Origin: Atrichornis clamosus
Taxonomy: Eukaryota > Chordata > Aves > Passeriformes > Menuridae
Length of the DNA: 64,000 bases
Assembly: GCA_013400975.1 (NCBI GenBank)
Contig: WBMZ01006342.1
Span: 179,960-243,959 of the forward strand
Reading direction: 5' to 3'
Shown here: positions 13,331-26,580 of the stretch, in pieces
Position numbering within the stretch: position 1 is the stretch's first letter
How the letters are laid out: each line of letters opens with the position of its first letter
Translations under genes and position numbers: made by a program
The notes under the pieces: generated by a model
Seen by the model: only the letters and a program-made list of their open reading frames with translations
Told to the model about the DNA's origin: nothing
The model's database searches: none

Positions 13331-15679
13331 CAGTCACACCGCAGGGGCAGGAGGCCCTTTAGAATTTTTCCCTTTTAGAGCAAAATCTCACAGTGCCTCA
13401 TTTGGCCCCAAATGACCCCCAAAGAGCAAATTTCAGAATCCCAGATGCTTTTAGGAGAAATGATGTGTTGTATAAAGCATCATTAGATTTTTTTTTTATC
13501 TGGTGTGTCTTAATCTACATGGCATGAGGCTCATGCAGAACCATGGCAAAAATTAGACACCCACAGTTCTGGGCTGTGAAGCTGTGCAGCATTGCAGGAA
13601 TAACCCACACATGGATGGACGTGAGAAATATTGAGGATCCAAAACGAAACGATGACTCCTGAAATTCCAGTCCACACTACTCCACTTCCTAGTCCACCCT
13701 TAGAAGGTGCTGCTCAGGGCTAGCTGTCACCTACTATTTATGTAAGGATGGCATAGTTTTAGTATCCAAAGATGAGAGAGAGAAGCTCAGTTTAGTATCT
13801 CTGCTGACAGATAGCAATATCCAAGGAACAATGCGGCTGCCCACAAGAGAGCTGTCCTCTACCACATGAGATGTTGCAGCATGTTTTCTGGGTCTCCAGA
13901 CAGGAATGCACTGGTAAATCCCTAAATTCTGCCCACTAATATCCATCCTCTGTGTGGAGTGAATCCACAGTTTCCTATTGCAAATACAGAGGGCAACTAC
14001 ACTGACACCTGTGGCAATAGCCATAAATTCACATTAAAAGGCTTCAAGTAATAGCATTGCTGCGTAAAGACAGCCTTTGAAAAGCTTGTTTCCAAAGCTT
14101 AGCAGCAGGATTAGGAGGTTGCTGGCTCTTAGCTGTGAGCTTTGCAGATGCTAGGGGCTGGCATAGCAAAATCTGTATCACATGAAAAAGTTGATCAGGT
14201 CTGACTCTCCCCTGCCGTGAGATTACTTTTCTCACTACAAAGCATTTTTCCTCAGCAGTAAGTTCAAAGTACGTGTGGGCATGAAGATAGTGTATTGTTC
14301 ACCAGCTCACTGTTCTGCTGAGCAGCCACGTTGCTTGTTCTCCGTCTCAGGTTATAAACAGTGCTGAGAAGCTGCAAAATTGCTCACAGCTTAAACAACG
14401 TAATCACGATAACCTAGCCTATCTTACCCTACTGTGAACTCTACTTTAATAATCCTACTTAATCATTAAACCACAATAAAAGCAAGCCAAGGAGTTTAAG
14501 GCAAGAGCCAAGCCAAGGTGTATCAGAGCACTGCTCCAAACTTGAACTGAGCAGTCAGCTAGAGACAGAGGAAGCCACATAAAGGGATAGCAAAGTCCTT
14601 ATGCAAAGGGTCAGAAAGATGTGACAGAAAATTTGTATCCATTGGGACTGGTTGTGAAGCTGTGAGCTGCTCCTGCTAGTCAAGACTCTGCAGTGGTGCC
14701 CTATTTACATCCTTTTCCCAGGAGACCATCTTGTTATCTAGCACACACACTCCACTCAAGCCTTGCTGTTGACGTAGATGCTTTGACTAAACCCTTATGC
14801 CTGATGATTATTGAGTATAACACTGGTTATTTTCCAGAATGCTTTACCCCTCTACTGAAGGGTGCAAAAACAGCAAATGGACACACCTATTCCTTGCCCA
14901 CCATGCTGCATATTGTGTTATGGCAAACTGATTTTTTCCTAAGGCCATTTCATACAGAGGTTGAGGTTATATTAAAAAAAGGAAAAGCAGGAAAGGAGAG
15001 ACTTGAAAAGACACACTGCTTCTGCCACTCTTCTGGACACACTGAGAACAGGACTAACCTAAGCCCTGCTCATGGATGCATCCAGGGCTTGCACTGATTC
15101 CAGGAGGATTATTCTTGTGCGCATGAGTGCATGACAGAACAGATTTGGTCCTTGTTGTTTTGACTTTTCCAGGATGCTCCATTTATTTGTGCATTTCAGG
15201 AAACAGACTGGTACAGTCAGATGTTCTGTACCTGGGTTCCCCTTTTCCCACCCAAAACAGAAATCATTTTAGGCTAAAAGCATCACCCATGCCAGAAGAT
15301 GAGAGAGCCAAATCCTTTCAAAGGCAAAGGACTTACCAAAACCACCAGGGTTTCACCTGAGTAGGACTAAACAAAGAACTTCACCACAGTCTGTGACAAT
15401 TTTGCAGAAGAGGCAATGAGTCAATTCTGTATTTTCAGACCAAAATAATAGTCTGGATGGGGGAACACTCTTACCTCATCTTCCTTGAAAGTGGTAATGA
15501 GAGGACTGGTATTGCTGAGATCATTCCAGAATTTGGGTTACAGTGCAGAAAATTGATTGACGTTCTGAAGTCTGAAACGGGGTATATTTTGTCTTAATTG
15601 TCTCGCTGCCACCTCTTGTAGGATTTGACTGCAGCATGGAAGCATCCTGATATAACTTTACAGTGCATCATGTTGTTGT

Positions 15680-15985
15680 TACTGTAGTAACTTATTACTA
15701 GGACACCCTGTGTTATCTTTATTGCTGCAGTACCTGGTACAAATGTACCACTGTTTGTCCACACACACTGTTATTACTGCCTTATTCCCCAGGCTAATTT
15801 ACTGCAGCATCCTGTTGTGTCTTATTGCTGCATTATCAAAATGCTACTTTACTGCAGCAGCCTGTGTTACCTTATTGCTACATTTATTCTGGTATTATTA
15901 TGTCAGCTTACTGCCACTTTTTATGGCTGCCCTGCTACCATTTTATTACAGTACTCTATGGGATCTTAGTGCTGAGTTATACTGA
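15680..15985 (+). repeat. Degenerate tandem repeat (minisatellite-like)
   Basis: A recurring pattern of about 60-80 bases built on ttactgcagcatcctgtgtt followed by accttattgctgcattat. Versions appear around 15680, 15775-15835, 15850-15890 and 15900-15970, each with many changes. A 91-codon open frame across it is Leu/Tyr-rich and is a by-product of the repeat. Confidence 0.5.
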
Positions 15986-18682
15986 GAGTACATTAATCCA
16001 TTTGCTTTAGCCTAACACTGTCTGCACTGGCTTGTTGAACCTTCCTAGTGCTTGTCCTGGTGCTGTTTTGCCACAATAGCCACGAATGCTCTGAATACTT
16101 TATTATCCAAATAACAGTGCACAGCCATATTTCACAGCCATGGCCCTGTAAGTATGGGAAGCTTTGTAGCTAACTTGTACAGCATGGACATTGTAAAAGC
16201 TTTCAGGACTGTCCTTCCTTGAAATGATGCCATATAGAACATAAACAGTGGTGGAAAGCTGATTTCCCAACTCATCTTCAGCACGATGAGGTAGTTGGAA
16301 GACATGGGACACTTACAAAGCAGCAGATTACTGCTTGCAGTGCTCAGTGGGATACTCTTGGGTGTACAAGAGTAGCATCACTTAGAATAAGCAATGTCAT
16401 TAAAAAGCAATAATTCAAGGATGCGGTTCATGTGGAAGTAGTTACATGTTAGTATCACCATATGTGAAGTAAAAGACACGTGAAGAACAGTTAATATGTA
16501 TTCCCAGGAGGAGGCCTTGTCTACTCTCATGTTTGTTTTGGAGAAATTTCGTCAGGAAATGAGGAGCAGAGCTTTCTTTCCTCCAGAGAATATGCAGCTC
16601 TGTCCGCTCAGCTAGCCATTACTGAGCAGATTAGTTTGCACAAGTGTGCATTTAAATGGCAAGCTGTTCAGCATCCAGGCCCCCTGATGCACGCCCATAT
16701 GCATGCTCTCTGTGTCTGTAAGAATTCCCTCCATGCACTCAACTGTTCAAACATGGAATATTCCCTACAGGCAAAATACTGCAGCAGCCAGCATGACCAT
16801 CCTGCAGGAATGAAGCTAAAAGACAAAGTAGAGTGCTTTGCCCATAAGGCAGCATCACGTCTCCAAGGTAAAGTCTAGCATTTCTACTGCCTGCATGGAC
16901 CATAACCCAAATTCCACCTGTCACATCACCAGCCAGCATCCTGCAGTCCTGCCCACATGTGCCCCATGCTGCAGGATACTGAGGAGGATCTCCATGGAGT
17001 GACCCCATCCTTCCCCCAGGAGATGACCTCTCCAGTGTCAGGAACTCACTGCAAAGCAGAGACCCCCATGGAACACTTTACCGTCTCTGCTCCTTGCTAC
17101 ACACCAGAGTTTCATGCTTTATACATACACCTTGCTCAGGAATGCTCTGCAGACCAGTTTGAGGGTTCACAGACAGACCTCCCATGGGAAATGCCTACTG
17201 GCTGGGCAGCACTGGCGGTAGAGTAGCTTGGAGTGCCAGCAGCCGTTGGTTTACAGAGCTGCAGTGATGCATGGCAGTGGTGGGTTTGACAGAGATAAAA
17301 ACACCATCTACAAGGCTCTGACAAGAGCTGGCCTCTGCCTTTTCCTAGGGACAACTAAGGGGACACATATGAATGTGCATGAATGGACACGTGAGCCTAT
17401 TACGTGAAGACCTGCTATTTCTCAAGGGGACCCTTTGACTGGGTGGGCAACAGAGGACAAGCGGGTCCTGCAAGGACAGCTAAGTGACAATTTGGAGGGG
17501 ACTAAATGTCTCCTTCAGAGGCAGGGGACCACAAGAATGTCCAGGCACATTCATGGTGGTTCTGCAGTCCTGGAACTCACTTGTGTGTCATGAATGTGTA
17601 GGATGAATTTGGTCTGAAGGCCTCAGACAGCAGGCTGTTTAAGGTATAGGCATGTGTAAAGAACAAACATCATACTGGTATTCTACTGTACGTTCATGCA
17701 GGTGTATGGACCTTAGGTATAATTGATAATACGAGTTTTCTAGGGAAAAAAAGGTATCAGAATGAGAACTGTCATGGGTGAAGAGGGAAGGTCCTGCTTC
17801 TGACAGAAACTATGCTGGCATGTTTTTGTGCATATATAGGCCTTAGATATTAGAGTAATACTTGCCTCAGAAGTGAATGCTGTCGATAGCCAGCTGTCTA
17901 CTTAGCTAGATGGTTTTGCCTAGGTAGGAATGCAGACTTGTAGCCATATAGCAGTTTCTACCACCTGTACGAAAAGCCAATTTGCCTTGGCATGAGTGAA
18001 GAAGACCAAGAAATGTCTAGTTTCACATATGCTTGAGATCTGTTTACAAAATATAGGAGGTTCTGTGGAACTAATTCATCTGAGTCTTGACATTTTCATA
18101 TATAGATAATATACTGTATGTAAATGCAGGCCATTTTCCTATCTGCAGCTAGTGTAAGTGGGTTTTTTATTCAAGTCACTTCAGTGTTGTTCTCATCCTA
18201 ACCTTCATATCCCCAACAGTTAGAAACAAGCTACTGGGTCATCTCTTGCTGTTGCATTCACGGGCTGTAGGTCAGATGAGTTTTAATGGAAGTTCATTTC
18301 CTCCAGTGGTACAATTTCACTCTCAGAATGATGCTTCTCAGCAGAGTCAGTTATCGGAGCCTGGTATCACAGCTGGGCATGCTGCTGTTTAGGAAAGGTC
18401 ACCTGGTACCCAGTGCCCTGGCCATTCACACCCTGCTTCTGCTGGTCCCATCTCCATCAATTCCCTCCTTACCGTAGGCTGAATTTTGACACCTGCCCAC
18501 ATCAGAGTTGCCTTTCCCTGGATACATGTGAGTGGATTTTGACCCTCTCCAATTGAAGAGCTGGAGTCCAGTTTGATTCGCTTGGGATAAAGCTTGAACA
18601 TCCATCATTGATTAAGTATGCAAAACCTTGAATAAATAGAAAATTAAATAAAATATAAAACAATTCACTTTAAAATACTTCA

Positions 18683-18720
18683 TGTGTTTGTGTGTGTGTG
18701 TGTGTGAGTGCTTGTGTGTG
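18683..18720 (+). repeat. (TG)n microsatellite
   Basis: An interrupted TG run: tgtgtttgtgtgtgtgtgtg tgtgagtgcttgtgtgtg. It lies beyond the RGS6 3' end. Confidence 0.9.
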
Positions 18721-18972
18721 CATTGCACACCTGAAACATGACCATTTGAGCATCAGGCAGAGTCTGATCACATTTGCACTACGCGCACATGCAGAACAAT
18801 GCCACCGACGTCAGAGGATTTGCACCAGGATCAGCGTCTGGCTCAGTGGGGCAGATCCTCAGATGATGAAAGCCTCTCCTGCTCTCCTGACTTCAGCTGA
18901 GGATCTGGCCATCATCTCTGGACATGCTACATGCTATTGGAAGGACAACAAGTGATGAACTTAAATAGTGCC

Positions 18973-18985
18973 TTTTTTTTTTTTT
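18973..18985 (+). repeat. Poly(T) tract
   Basis: Thirteen T on the plus strand, A on the RGS6-sense strand. It lies about 100 bases past the candidate RGS6 polyadenylation site and is not part of an obvious element. Confidence 0.8.
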
Positions 18986-19084
18986 CATTGCTTTAAAGGA
19001 GGAGAAACATAGGAAAGAAAAACAAAGTTAAAGTCAATGAATCTGCAGGAAAAATGCATTTGGGATTTTGTGAGAAGAAGAAGC

Positions 19085-19543
19085 AGCTTCCAGCAGATAT
19101 TTTATTGGATCCAGACAGCCACATGAAAGGGAGCAAGTGAGATTGCGGCACCATCTATTTCAGTCACATTTGTGCCAGGGAGAGAAGAGATGTGGAAAAA
19201 CACTGATCTCTCTCAGCTCTTCTTTCTCCAGGTTGTGGTTGGGTCTGTTTCCTTAAATAACGAGACAGTAAGCCCTTGCCTTGTTGCCCTCCTGTGTATG
19301 GTGAAGTGCACTCCTCCAAACTTCAGTTGGAAAAAGCACCTGCACAGAGTTTGGCGTCCTTATGGAGCTGCGCAGGCAGGAAAGTGTTGGTGTAAACTGT
19401 GAAGAGAGGTGCTCCCCCGGTGTATGGCTCTCTGCTTCCACTTGCTGAGGCTGTCTCCCGTGCAGGGACCTGCTCTCCCTGAAATGCCCCATCCCCGGCA
19501 CTGGTCCCAGATGTCTCTCCCACGGGGCGGTCGGCTGGAGCTG
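19085..19543 (-). other. RGS6: RGS6 3' UTR (probable extent)
   Basis: Non-coding sequence after the RGS6 stop codon, running to about 15 bases past the first AATAAA on the minus strand. The downstream end is an estimate from that signal, with a U-rich stretch farther on at about 19005-19035. Other AATAAA sites on the minus strand lie much farther on (about 18165 and 16099), so longer 3' UTRs are possible. Only transcript data can fix the end. Confidence 0.45.
19101..19106 (-). terminator. Candidate RGS6 polyadenylation signal AATAAA
   Basis: On the minus strand this reads CCAATAAAATATC, 438 bases after the RGS6 stop. It is the first canonical hexamer in the sense direction. A T-rich segment follows some 65-95 bases later. 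Position and motif support the call; usage is inferred. Confidence 0.5.
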
Positions 19544-19594
19544 TCAGGAGGACTGCATCAGGCCCGTGAGGCGCTTGCTTGCCAGAGACTTTCC
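19544..19594 (-). CDS. RGS6: RGS6 terminal coding exon with stop codon
   Basis: Final coding segment of RGS6, encoding GKSLASKRLTGLMQSS and then TGA (codon at 19546-19544). It matches, from memory, the shared C-terminus of the common long human isoforms with one or two substitutions. The acceptor is strong: a pyrimidine tract CTGTTTGTCCCTCCCTCCAG directly before GGA AAG TCT. Phase 0 matches both the 54-nt cassette exon and the 90-nt exon, so either can splice here. A 16.7-kb intron separates it from the cassette exon. The open frame extends upstream past the acceptor but only into intron sequence with no family resemblance. Confidence 0.95.
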   Translation of the reverse strand, partial: GKSLASKRLTGLMQSS

Positions 19595-22500
19595 CTGGAG
19601 GGAGGGACAAACAGACAGAAGAGACCCAGAGGTGTGAGTGATGCTATGGGATGGTTTCTCTGGGAATGAGGGGCAGGGGCTTTTCCCCAGAGCAGGGCAC
19701 GAGGCCCTGCTGGCAGGGAGGCAGGCGATGTGGGGTGAGTCTGCCCCCAGCATTTTGGGTGCCTGTGGTTTTGCCCCAGGTTTGGCAAGGAGGAGTTGTG
19801 CCTAATAATGCGCAGGTGGCTAACGCTCAAAGTTGTGTTCTGGAACCCTGTCTTATGAAGATGTTTCCTTTCTCCACTTATATGGGAACTGGTGAAAGCA
19901 AAGCCCTGTCCTATGCTTGCTGCTACTCATTCTGCCCAGTGCTGTCCTGCTGGTGCAAAGTGCTACCCCAGTTTGGGGAGGGATGCACAGCCAAGGCTGC
20001 TGTGAAAGCCGGAATGTCCCTCCCACAGCCTCTGAATCAGTATCACCTGCACAGCATCCATCAGGAACAGATCTAGGAAAAAAATCATTTCAGAAACAGC
20101 TTAGCCTGTTCCTGCCCTGCTGCCATTTGCGTTTGCACACTCCTTGGTCACTTGTCTCCTGGGCTGGTGCCTGTTCACTCCTGCTTGGCCTCCCTGCTCT
20201 CCCTGTGCTCTCCTCCAAGCCACCAATGCAGGAGTGTGGCTGTGGCAGCCTTGCTCATGCCCTGCTGTCATCCACATGAGCTTTCCCACTGACTGGAAGG
20301 ACCAGGGACCAGGAAAAAGGAAGGTCACTGCACATCTGAACCCCTTCACTAGCTTAGGCCATGCAGTGCCCTACTTTCAGGAGCAAAGGACCTACAGGAC
20401 CTATTTCAGGACCTACAGCCAGTCTTCTCCATTTGCAGACAGGGTATATCCTCACAGGGGATACCGATGGCTTTGCAATTACTGATGTAACAGTGAAAAA
20501 TTGTCTCAGGTATTGAACCAGTTGCCGTGTTTCTCTGGTGAGCTTTCCTCTTGAAAAATGATGTTTTCCTTAAAGGAAAAAAAAGTCTTGCTTGAAATAA
20601 ACATTCAGGGAATACCAGAGAGCTGCAGAATACCTAGCAGCTCTTAAACAACCTCCTCTTCATTACTATATTTAGCCAAGATTTCCTTTGCAATAGGAAG
20701 TCTTACTAATTGCTGTTTCAAAGAAAAAGCCACAAAAAGAACAGGAGATAGATTACACAGTGAAAATGAGTATATGCAAAATGTAGAAAAATTTGAAATG
20801 TAAAAACTAGCAGGCTATTTGAAATGAGTCATTTCTAACAAGTTAACCCTCTAAGAAAAAAGAAACACTTTCCATCTCCCTTTGATTTCTAATCTCTTCC
20901 CATTTAGGGCTGTTCCAGGAGGATGTAGCAGTTCCCTACAGAAGCCTAATTTCATTACTCAGATGTGTGACTTTCACTAAATATTTTGTTCAGCTGCATG
21001 AACACACACAGCCTAATCTGTCCGTGTTCTGTATATCAGCAGTTGCCTCCTGGAAACACTGTCATCATTCCGATTGTCCTGCCTGCGATGAGACACCCAC
21101 AGCCACTGCTCTGTGCCTCACACACAGGGCTCAGCATGGGAGCGGCCACCTCCCTCCCAGAGTTCCGCACGCACACCATTTAAGACATGCATGTTTGGTT
21201 TTGGTTTTTTGGTTTTTCTTTTTCACTATAAATTGAATTCTTGCTTATTATTAGTTTTACATGCATTTTTGTGAAGCTACCCCAGGGGGTGACCAAGTCT
21301 TCTGCAGGGAAATGTGGCAGTGCTTGGGGGGCTACAACCATGGCTGTCATTTTGCTGCTGTTAAGGAATACCAGATAGAGAGTGCTAAGGAATTATCAGT
21401 TCCTGAATCCTATTTACAGGAAGAAGAAGGTAAATGTGGATGTTAATTCCTGGAAGAATAACATGGCTGAGTTTAGGAAAAAAAAAAAAAGTTTGTTTCC
21501 TCCAGTATTTGGGTACTTCCTTAGGAAAAAAATTAAACAAATAAAACGTGGTTTATATAATGCCTATTCAGTCAGACTCTAATCTGCGACAGGCAGCTCC
21601 TCTTGTTATCTTCTCACAGGCAGGTGGCTTGGGGCTACGCCAGCTCCCTGCATCAGGTTCCAGCAGGGCTGAGTAGCAAACACTGTTCCACATCCAGCCC
21701 CGATTTCAACATTCATATGTTCAAAGCAGGAAGGGGAAATGCCAGTGTTGGGCCAGGCTGAGGAGAGGGGACAGCAGCCCTGGAGAAGATGGTGGGTTAG
21801 AAACGGAGCCAATGGCTGTGGTTTGCGCAGAGCAAAACCTTGGTAATGGGTTTCCCAGTGGAAACTGCTCCCCGTTGCGGGGGAAGGCAGCGGCCTCCAT
21901 CTGCAGCTCCCCCATCTCATGGGAAAGGCGTTACCCCGGGAACTGCAGCAAACTTCCCGCCTCCAGGCTGGGATGAGTCCCCAGTGCAAAGCCCGTCTGT
22001 CTGGGAGGAGAACGGTGCCAGGGAACAGCCTTGCGCGCAAGGACATGCAAACAGATGGGTGCAAGAAGCTGTTTTAAGACAGCAAGAAGCAGGCAGCAGT
22101 GCTGTCTGCTTGGCTGTTGTGTTCACCTCTGTGCTAGGACAGATGGCTAAAGGATCCCTGGAATTGCACAGAGAGATTAATGCTGTGACATTTCTGACTA
22201 CAAGCAAAAGCGCTGTAATGTTCAGGCCCCAACTACAGGCATACTGATGTAGGGGATTTTGTTTCCACCCAATGCAGGGCCAAGTGTCACAGCATGGGTC
22301 TGAGCGATACGGTATCTGCGGGCTGCAGGTGGGTGGGATGCAGGTTTGGGTGTTCGGTTTGGGATTCTCTCATCTTAGTCATTCTCATTAAAATAAAAAT
22401 AAAGAGGATCAGGAAAAAGCTGCATTTCATTCGGAAAACTGGTATCTCTTTCCTATTACTAAAACGAACAAGAAGGGAGCAAAATATTGTATTACAGGTG

Positions 22501-25129
22501 GAAAAGCTGGATGGGATCTGCAATCCACCTCCTGATATAAATCAACATGACAGTTGTTTTCACAGAGGTGCTGCCAATTTACACCAGTTGAGGGGCTGGT
22601 TGATGGCATCTCTCTTTCAGGTTTAGCCCTCTGGGGCTTCTAAGGCGCAAAGCCCATCAGAGACACAAAAAGATTGCGTTAGCTGACTGAGAAAAGCCAA
22701 AGGGTAGTACACACAATGGCTCCTTTGGGATGGGGCAGCAGTTCGCTCCCCAGGCAGACAGCACTCTCCCCAGAACCCCTAGCCAGTCTGCCCAAATCTA
22801 CCTGCCAGGAGTGTGTCGATGGCCAAGGAGTCCAGAATGGCAACAGCATGCCTTAGTGTCATTGCTTAGTGTCCGGAAAAGAGGTGTCCGGGTAACCAGG
22901 AGAGGGTGGCCTGTGTCCACCTCGAGACAGCAGAGGTGAGATGCACCACTGTAATTTTTGTGATCCCACAACCCTTCCCTGAGGCTGCCATGGTGTGAGT
23001 GCCTGAGTCAGTCAGGTGAAAGGCTGCTCTGAGAAGCTCAAGGTGGCTAAAATAGTTCTTAATTTGGTACCGTACATGCCAAGAAAGTTAACTCCAAGAG
23101 GGTATGTTGGCGCTCATCTACCACCTGGATGCAGTTCCCTTGGGGATATCTCTGATAGAGCAAGAGTGTTTCAGATTATTATGATGTGAAAGTTTGGCAC
23201 AAACAACACTTAGTTTCTTTAAAAATGTTCAACCAAAATAAATTACTTCTTCCTTCCACGCATCTTTGTTTAGCATGAAACCAGTGGCTGTCCCCACATT
23301 TCTACCTCATTCTCCACTGGAAGAAAATAACAACTGCCTTATTTCCAGGAGAAACTTCATCTAAGCTGTGTTGGCAGGGGATTTGGAAAGCATACCATCT
23401 CAAGCTCAGCACACTCCAGTGCTGCTTTTACTGTGTCACACATATATGCTGAATAACTTAAGGCAAGATTAGAGTGATGTAAGGAGTAAACTTTTTACAT
23501 GGGGTCTAAAGCCTATAAAGAAATCCCCAGTCCTCCAGTTCCAAAATATTTGTCACTACTAATTAGGGTTACGACAATTAAAAGCCCAGACTGTTGTCAC
23601 TCAAACAGCACAGCACAAGCAGTAGGGCGTATGTTGTATGGCATATGTTGTGTGTCGTCTTGGATGCAGGAAGGCTTTCTTTTCTCTCACGTCCTGCAAG
23701 CAACTAAACTGCTACACAGCTTACAAGCAAGTATGGCGTGCAGCTTCACTGCATCTTGGTAAAGGTAATGTCCAGTTCTCTCAATGCTGCCGAATGATTT
23801 TTTTTTTTTGCCCCTGAATATCCACATGACAGGAGCCTCATTTCTTAAACGCAGTGTAAAATCTGAATTTGGAGTAACCTAGGGAAAATATCAGGGAATT
23901 CTTATAAACTTAATGAAACTGTCCCCCAGAATATGACTTCCAAGTATGTGGCCCATCCTACTGCTTGGCTACATGTCAGGCAGAGGACTGGGCCTCAGCA
24001 TTTGTAGACCATCAGGGCTCACTGAGGCCTGGTGAAATAAAGATTAACCTGTAGGTCACAGGAGATGCTTAGCATCTTTAATGGCTGAGGCTTTGCTGAG
24101 CAGCTACTAGGCTAAAGTGTAAAATGCAATCAGCAATTATTTTAATGAAGCAAAATTCAACAATTTAACATAGGTAAGAAACTAAGCAAGAGGGGAAAAA
24201 AAGATGTCTGGGATTTGACACAACAAGGAGACAGCACTCCTTTCAATCCTCCTGTATGAGCCACCAGAGTTTCCATTATGCTCTTTGCTTTTATCTACCA
24301 AAACCAGCACTTTGCACAGTTGGGAGAGAAGGCAAAGAATGGGAACCATCTTTTAAAGTATTTTAAAATGTAAAGTTTAGTTTTGTCCAGTACCCATGGC
24401 CCCACACAATGTGGATGTGCTCTGCCCAGCACAGTGCAGTTCAGTACGTAGCATGCAGACGTTCCCCACCCCCAGCATGCACAAGCCAGCGCTCCCATGT
24501 GTGTCATCAACAACTTACCTGAATGCCCAGGCAGAATTTATCCCGTAAGGAGCTTTGTGGCTGCAGCAGTGAGGGAGAGGAGGGATGGCAGCACAGGCTC
24601 CCGTATGCCACGTTAGTACAGACCAAAGTGCTTTCACACTGACTATTCACCTCCATGCTTTCCACCCACCAGCTTGGGACTTTGCCTGCTATAGCTGGCT
24701 CCACTTCTTGCTTTCTACCCCTCTATTTGCACTCAGTGCTCTCCTTCTCCCAGTCTGCTGCCCAATCTGCTCCAGCCAAAAGCATCACCTCCCTGGAGGA
24801 GAAGTCATCTTCTGGGGAGCACTGTTTTCCCATCCCTCTGTGCAGAGTACTGGGGCTACTCTGCATCTCTACAAGATGAGCAAATCCTGCTTCCATCGGC
24901 TTGAATCTGAGGTTTTTCACAGTGACAGGCACTGCTAATTTTCCTAGCTTTTAGCTAACATACTACAAGAAATCTGGCAGTGGGCAGACAAAATCCTGCA
25001 ACCAAATGTTACTTCTGAAGAAAGAGATTGCCATGGCCCTAGCACTGCCAGCACTGTTTGGTTTTCAATGTTATATTACACTGCAGATCTTGGGGAAACT
25101 TTATTTTTGTACCATTTTAAAAATACTCT

Positions 25130-25360
25130 TTTTATTAGATTTTGTCATTAAAATATACATTGGCAACATACGATAAACATAACATAAATTAAAGAAATTA
25201 AATAAGAAACTGAATTAAAAACATAAACAATACAGGAAAATAACTTAGTTCAACACAAAATAAACACAGACACATAAGCTATGCACATAAGTAACATAAA
25301 TTAACACACAAAATATGGTGGACAATGCCACCAATTACACACTTACATAGACTAAAAACA
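25130..25360 (+). repeat. A-rich low-complexity stretch
   Basis: A long A-rich, G-poor run dominated by motifs such as cataaa, aataa and acataaatta. The strand asymmetry is marked. On the minus strand two AATAAA sites sit near its edge (around 25100-25135). It may be low-complexity DNA or the decayed tail of an old insertion. Confidence 0.5.
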
Positions 25361-26394
25361 GGAGCTGCAAAGTGGCTGTAGAGGGTGAGACGGAGAGCAG
25401 ATGCTCCCGGCATGCAGAACGCTCACCTGTTCTTGCTAGCACAATCTCAGGAGTTACTCCCGAACTCCTGCAGAGTGGCCCCCACTCCTCTTCTAAGGCT
25501 CGACTGACAAGTTACCTGAGCTTCTTGCCATTCCTGCTGATCACAGTGAAGCTCAACAACCATGGGCTAGGTTCCCACATTTGTTACTGCTTTTTCGCTC
25601 TTCTAGCTTTTATCACTTATGGGAACAGTTCAGAGCTGCAGTCCAGTTAAAAGCAGTATGATCTATTCCCATTTTAAGTTGTGAGGATTCCCTACACTTC
25701 CTAAGCGAAGCATTGCACTTTGCTTGAAGCAATACCGGTACATCGCTGCATATGGCACAAACCAGGACCTCCATATTCCCCCACTTCTAGCACAGCTTTG
25801 TAACAGCTGGAGTCCTCCTCTCCCATCCCACCAGCACCACGAGGAAGGTCTTCTGCTGTGGTGCAGTCTGGGGTCCTTCTATCTGAGAGTGAGCCAGTTT
25901 TGGCATTTGTTGAAGCTGCCTATGGAGTGCAAATCCAGGATATATTCCTCTCTTTGATAAAAACCCAGGAAGACAGAAGTGCAGACAGATCACTGCAGCC
26001 AGCACGCAATGGTGTAGCAGACTGTTTTTTCAAGCCACCTCAGAAAATGCCCTAACTGCATGTTGCTGGTCTGGCTCTCAGGCAGGATGCAATTCTGTGC
26101 TAAGGACTCTGTTTAACTGCCTTCAGCATGACTGGGAACCAGATATGTAAATATCTTACACAGAGGAAAACAGAAACACCACTGAAATATCAACCCCCTC
26201 TGGAATATCAGAATAAACTTGGTTGAAATCACAGCAAGGATAAGCACACCCTCCCCCCCAAACACCTTGCTAAGGTCATGGTCTAGTATCTGCAGCCAGA
26301 CCTGTATGTAGTGAGAAAGTCACCAACTTTTATCTTCCAGAGTTTGTGTGTGGCTCCAATAAAATATGGCAAATTAATAGTAGGTATGTTCTAT

Positions 26395-26580
26395 ACCCCA
26401 TATAGTGTGTTTCGTCCAGAAGGATCCCCAAGCACTTCACAAATGGTACACACAGAGATCACTCACCCACTTTGCCCTCTCGGGGCAGAAGGAAGCTGCC
26501 ATCCTGCACCAGCAGCACTACACAGCAGTGTTATTAGGAAGGGAAGAGTAACTTATCCACTAGAAGCAATGAAAACCTAA
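26395..26580 (+). mobile_element. Old amniote repeat remnant
   Basis: Contains gtccagaaggatccccaagc acttcacaaatgg, which resembles the ancient repeat phrase 'ggaaggatcccaaagcgctt tacaaa' that precedes a MIR-like end in amniote repeats. The rest is too decayed to align by eye. Confidence 0.4.

Larger units (their letters stand above)
13331..19084. other. Intergenic region between CpG island and RGS6 3' end
   Basis: AT-rich, with no recognisable gene. Contains the degenerate tandem repeat at 15680-15985, the TG microsatellite at 18683-18720 and plus-strand AATAAA motifs near 18632-18650. A long alternative RGS6 3' UTR could extend into it. Confidence 0.6.

Noticed and set aside
12900..13337. 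Overlapping long frames on both strands in the CpG island
   Set aside because: High GC removes stop codons; the products are Arg/Pro/Ala/Gly-rich with no domain.
15710..15985. 91-codon Leu/Tyr-rich frame resembling a membrane protein
   Set aside because: It lies entirely within the degenerate tandem repeat, which explains its composition.
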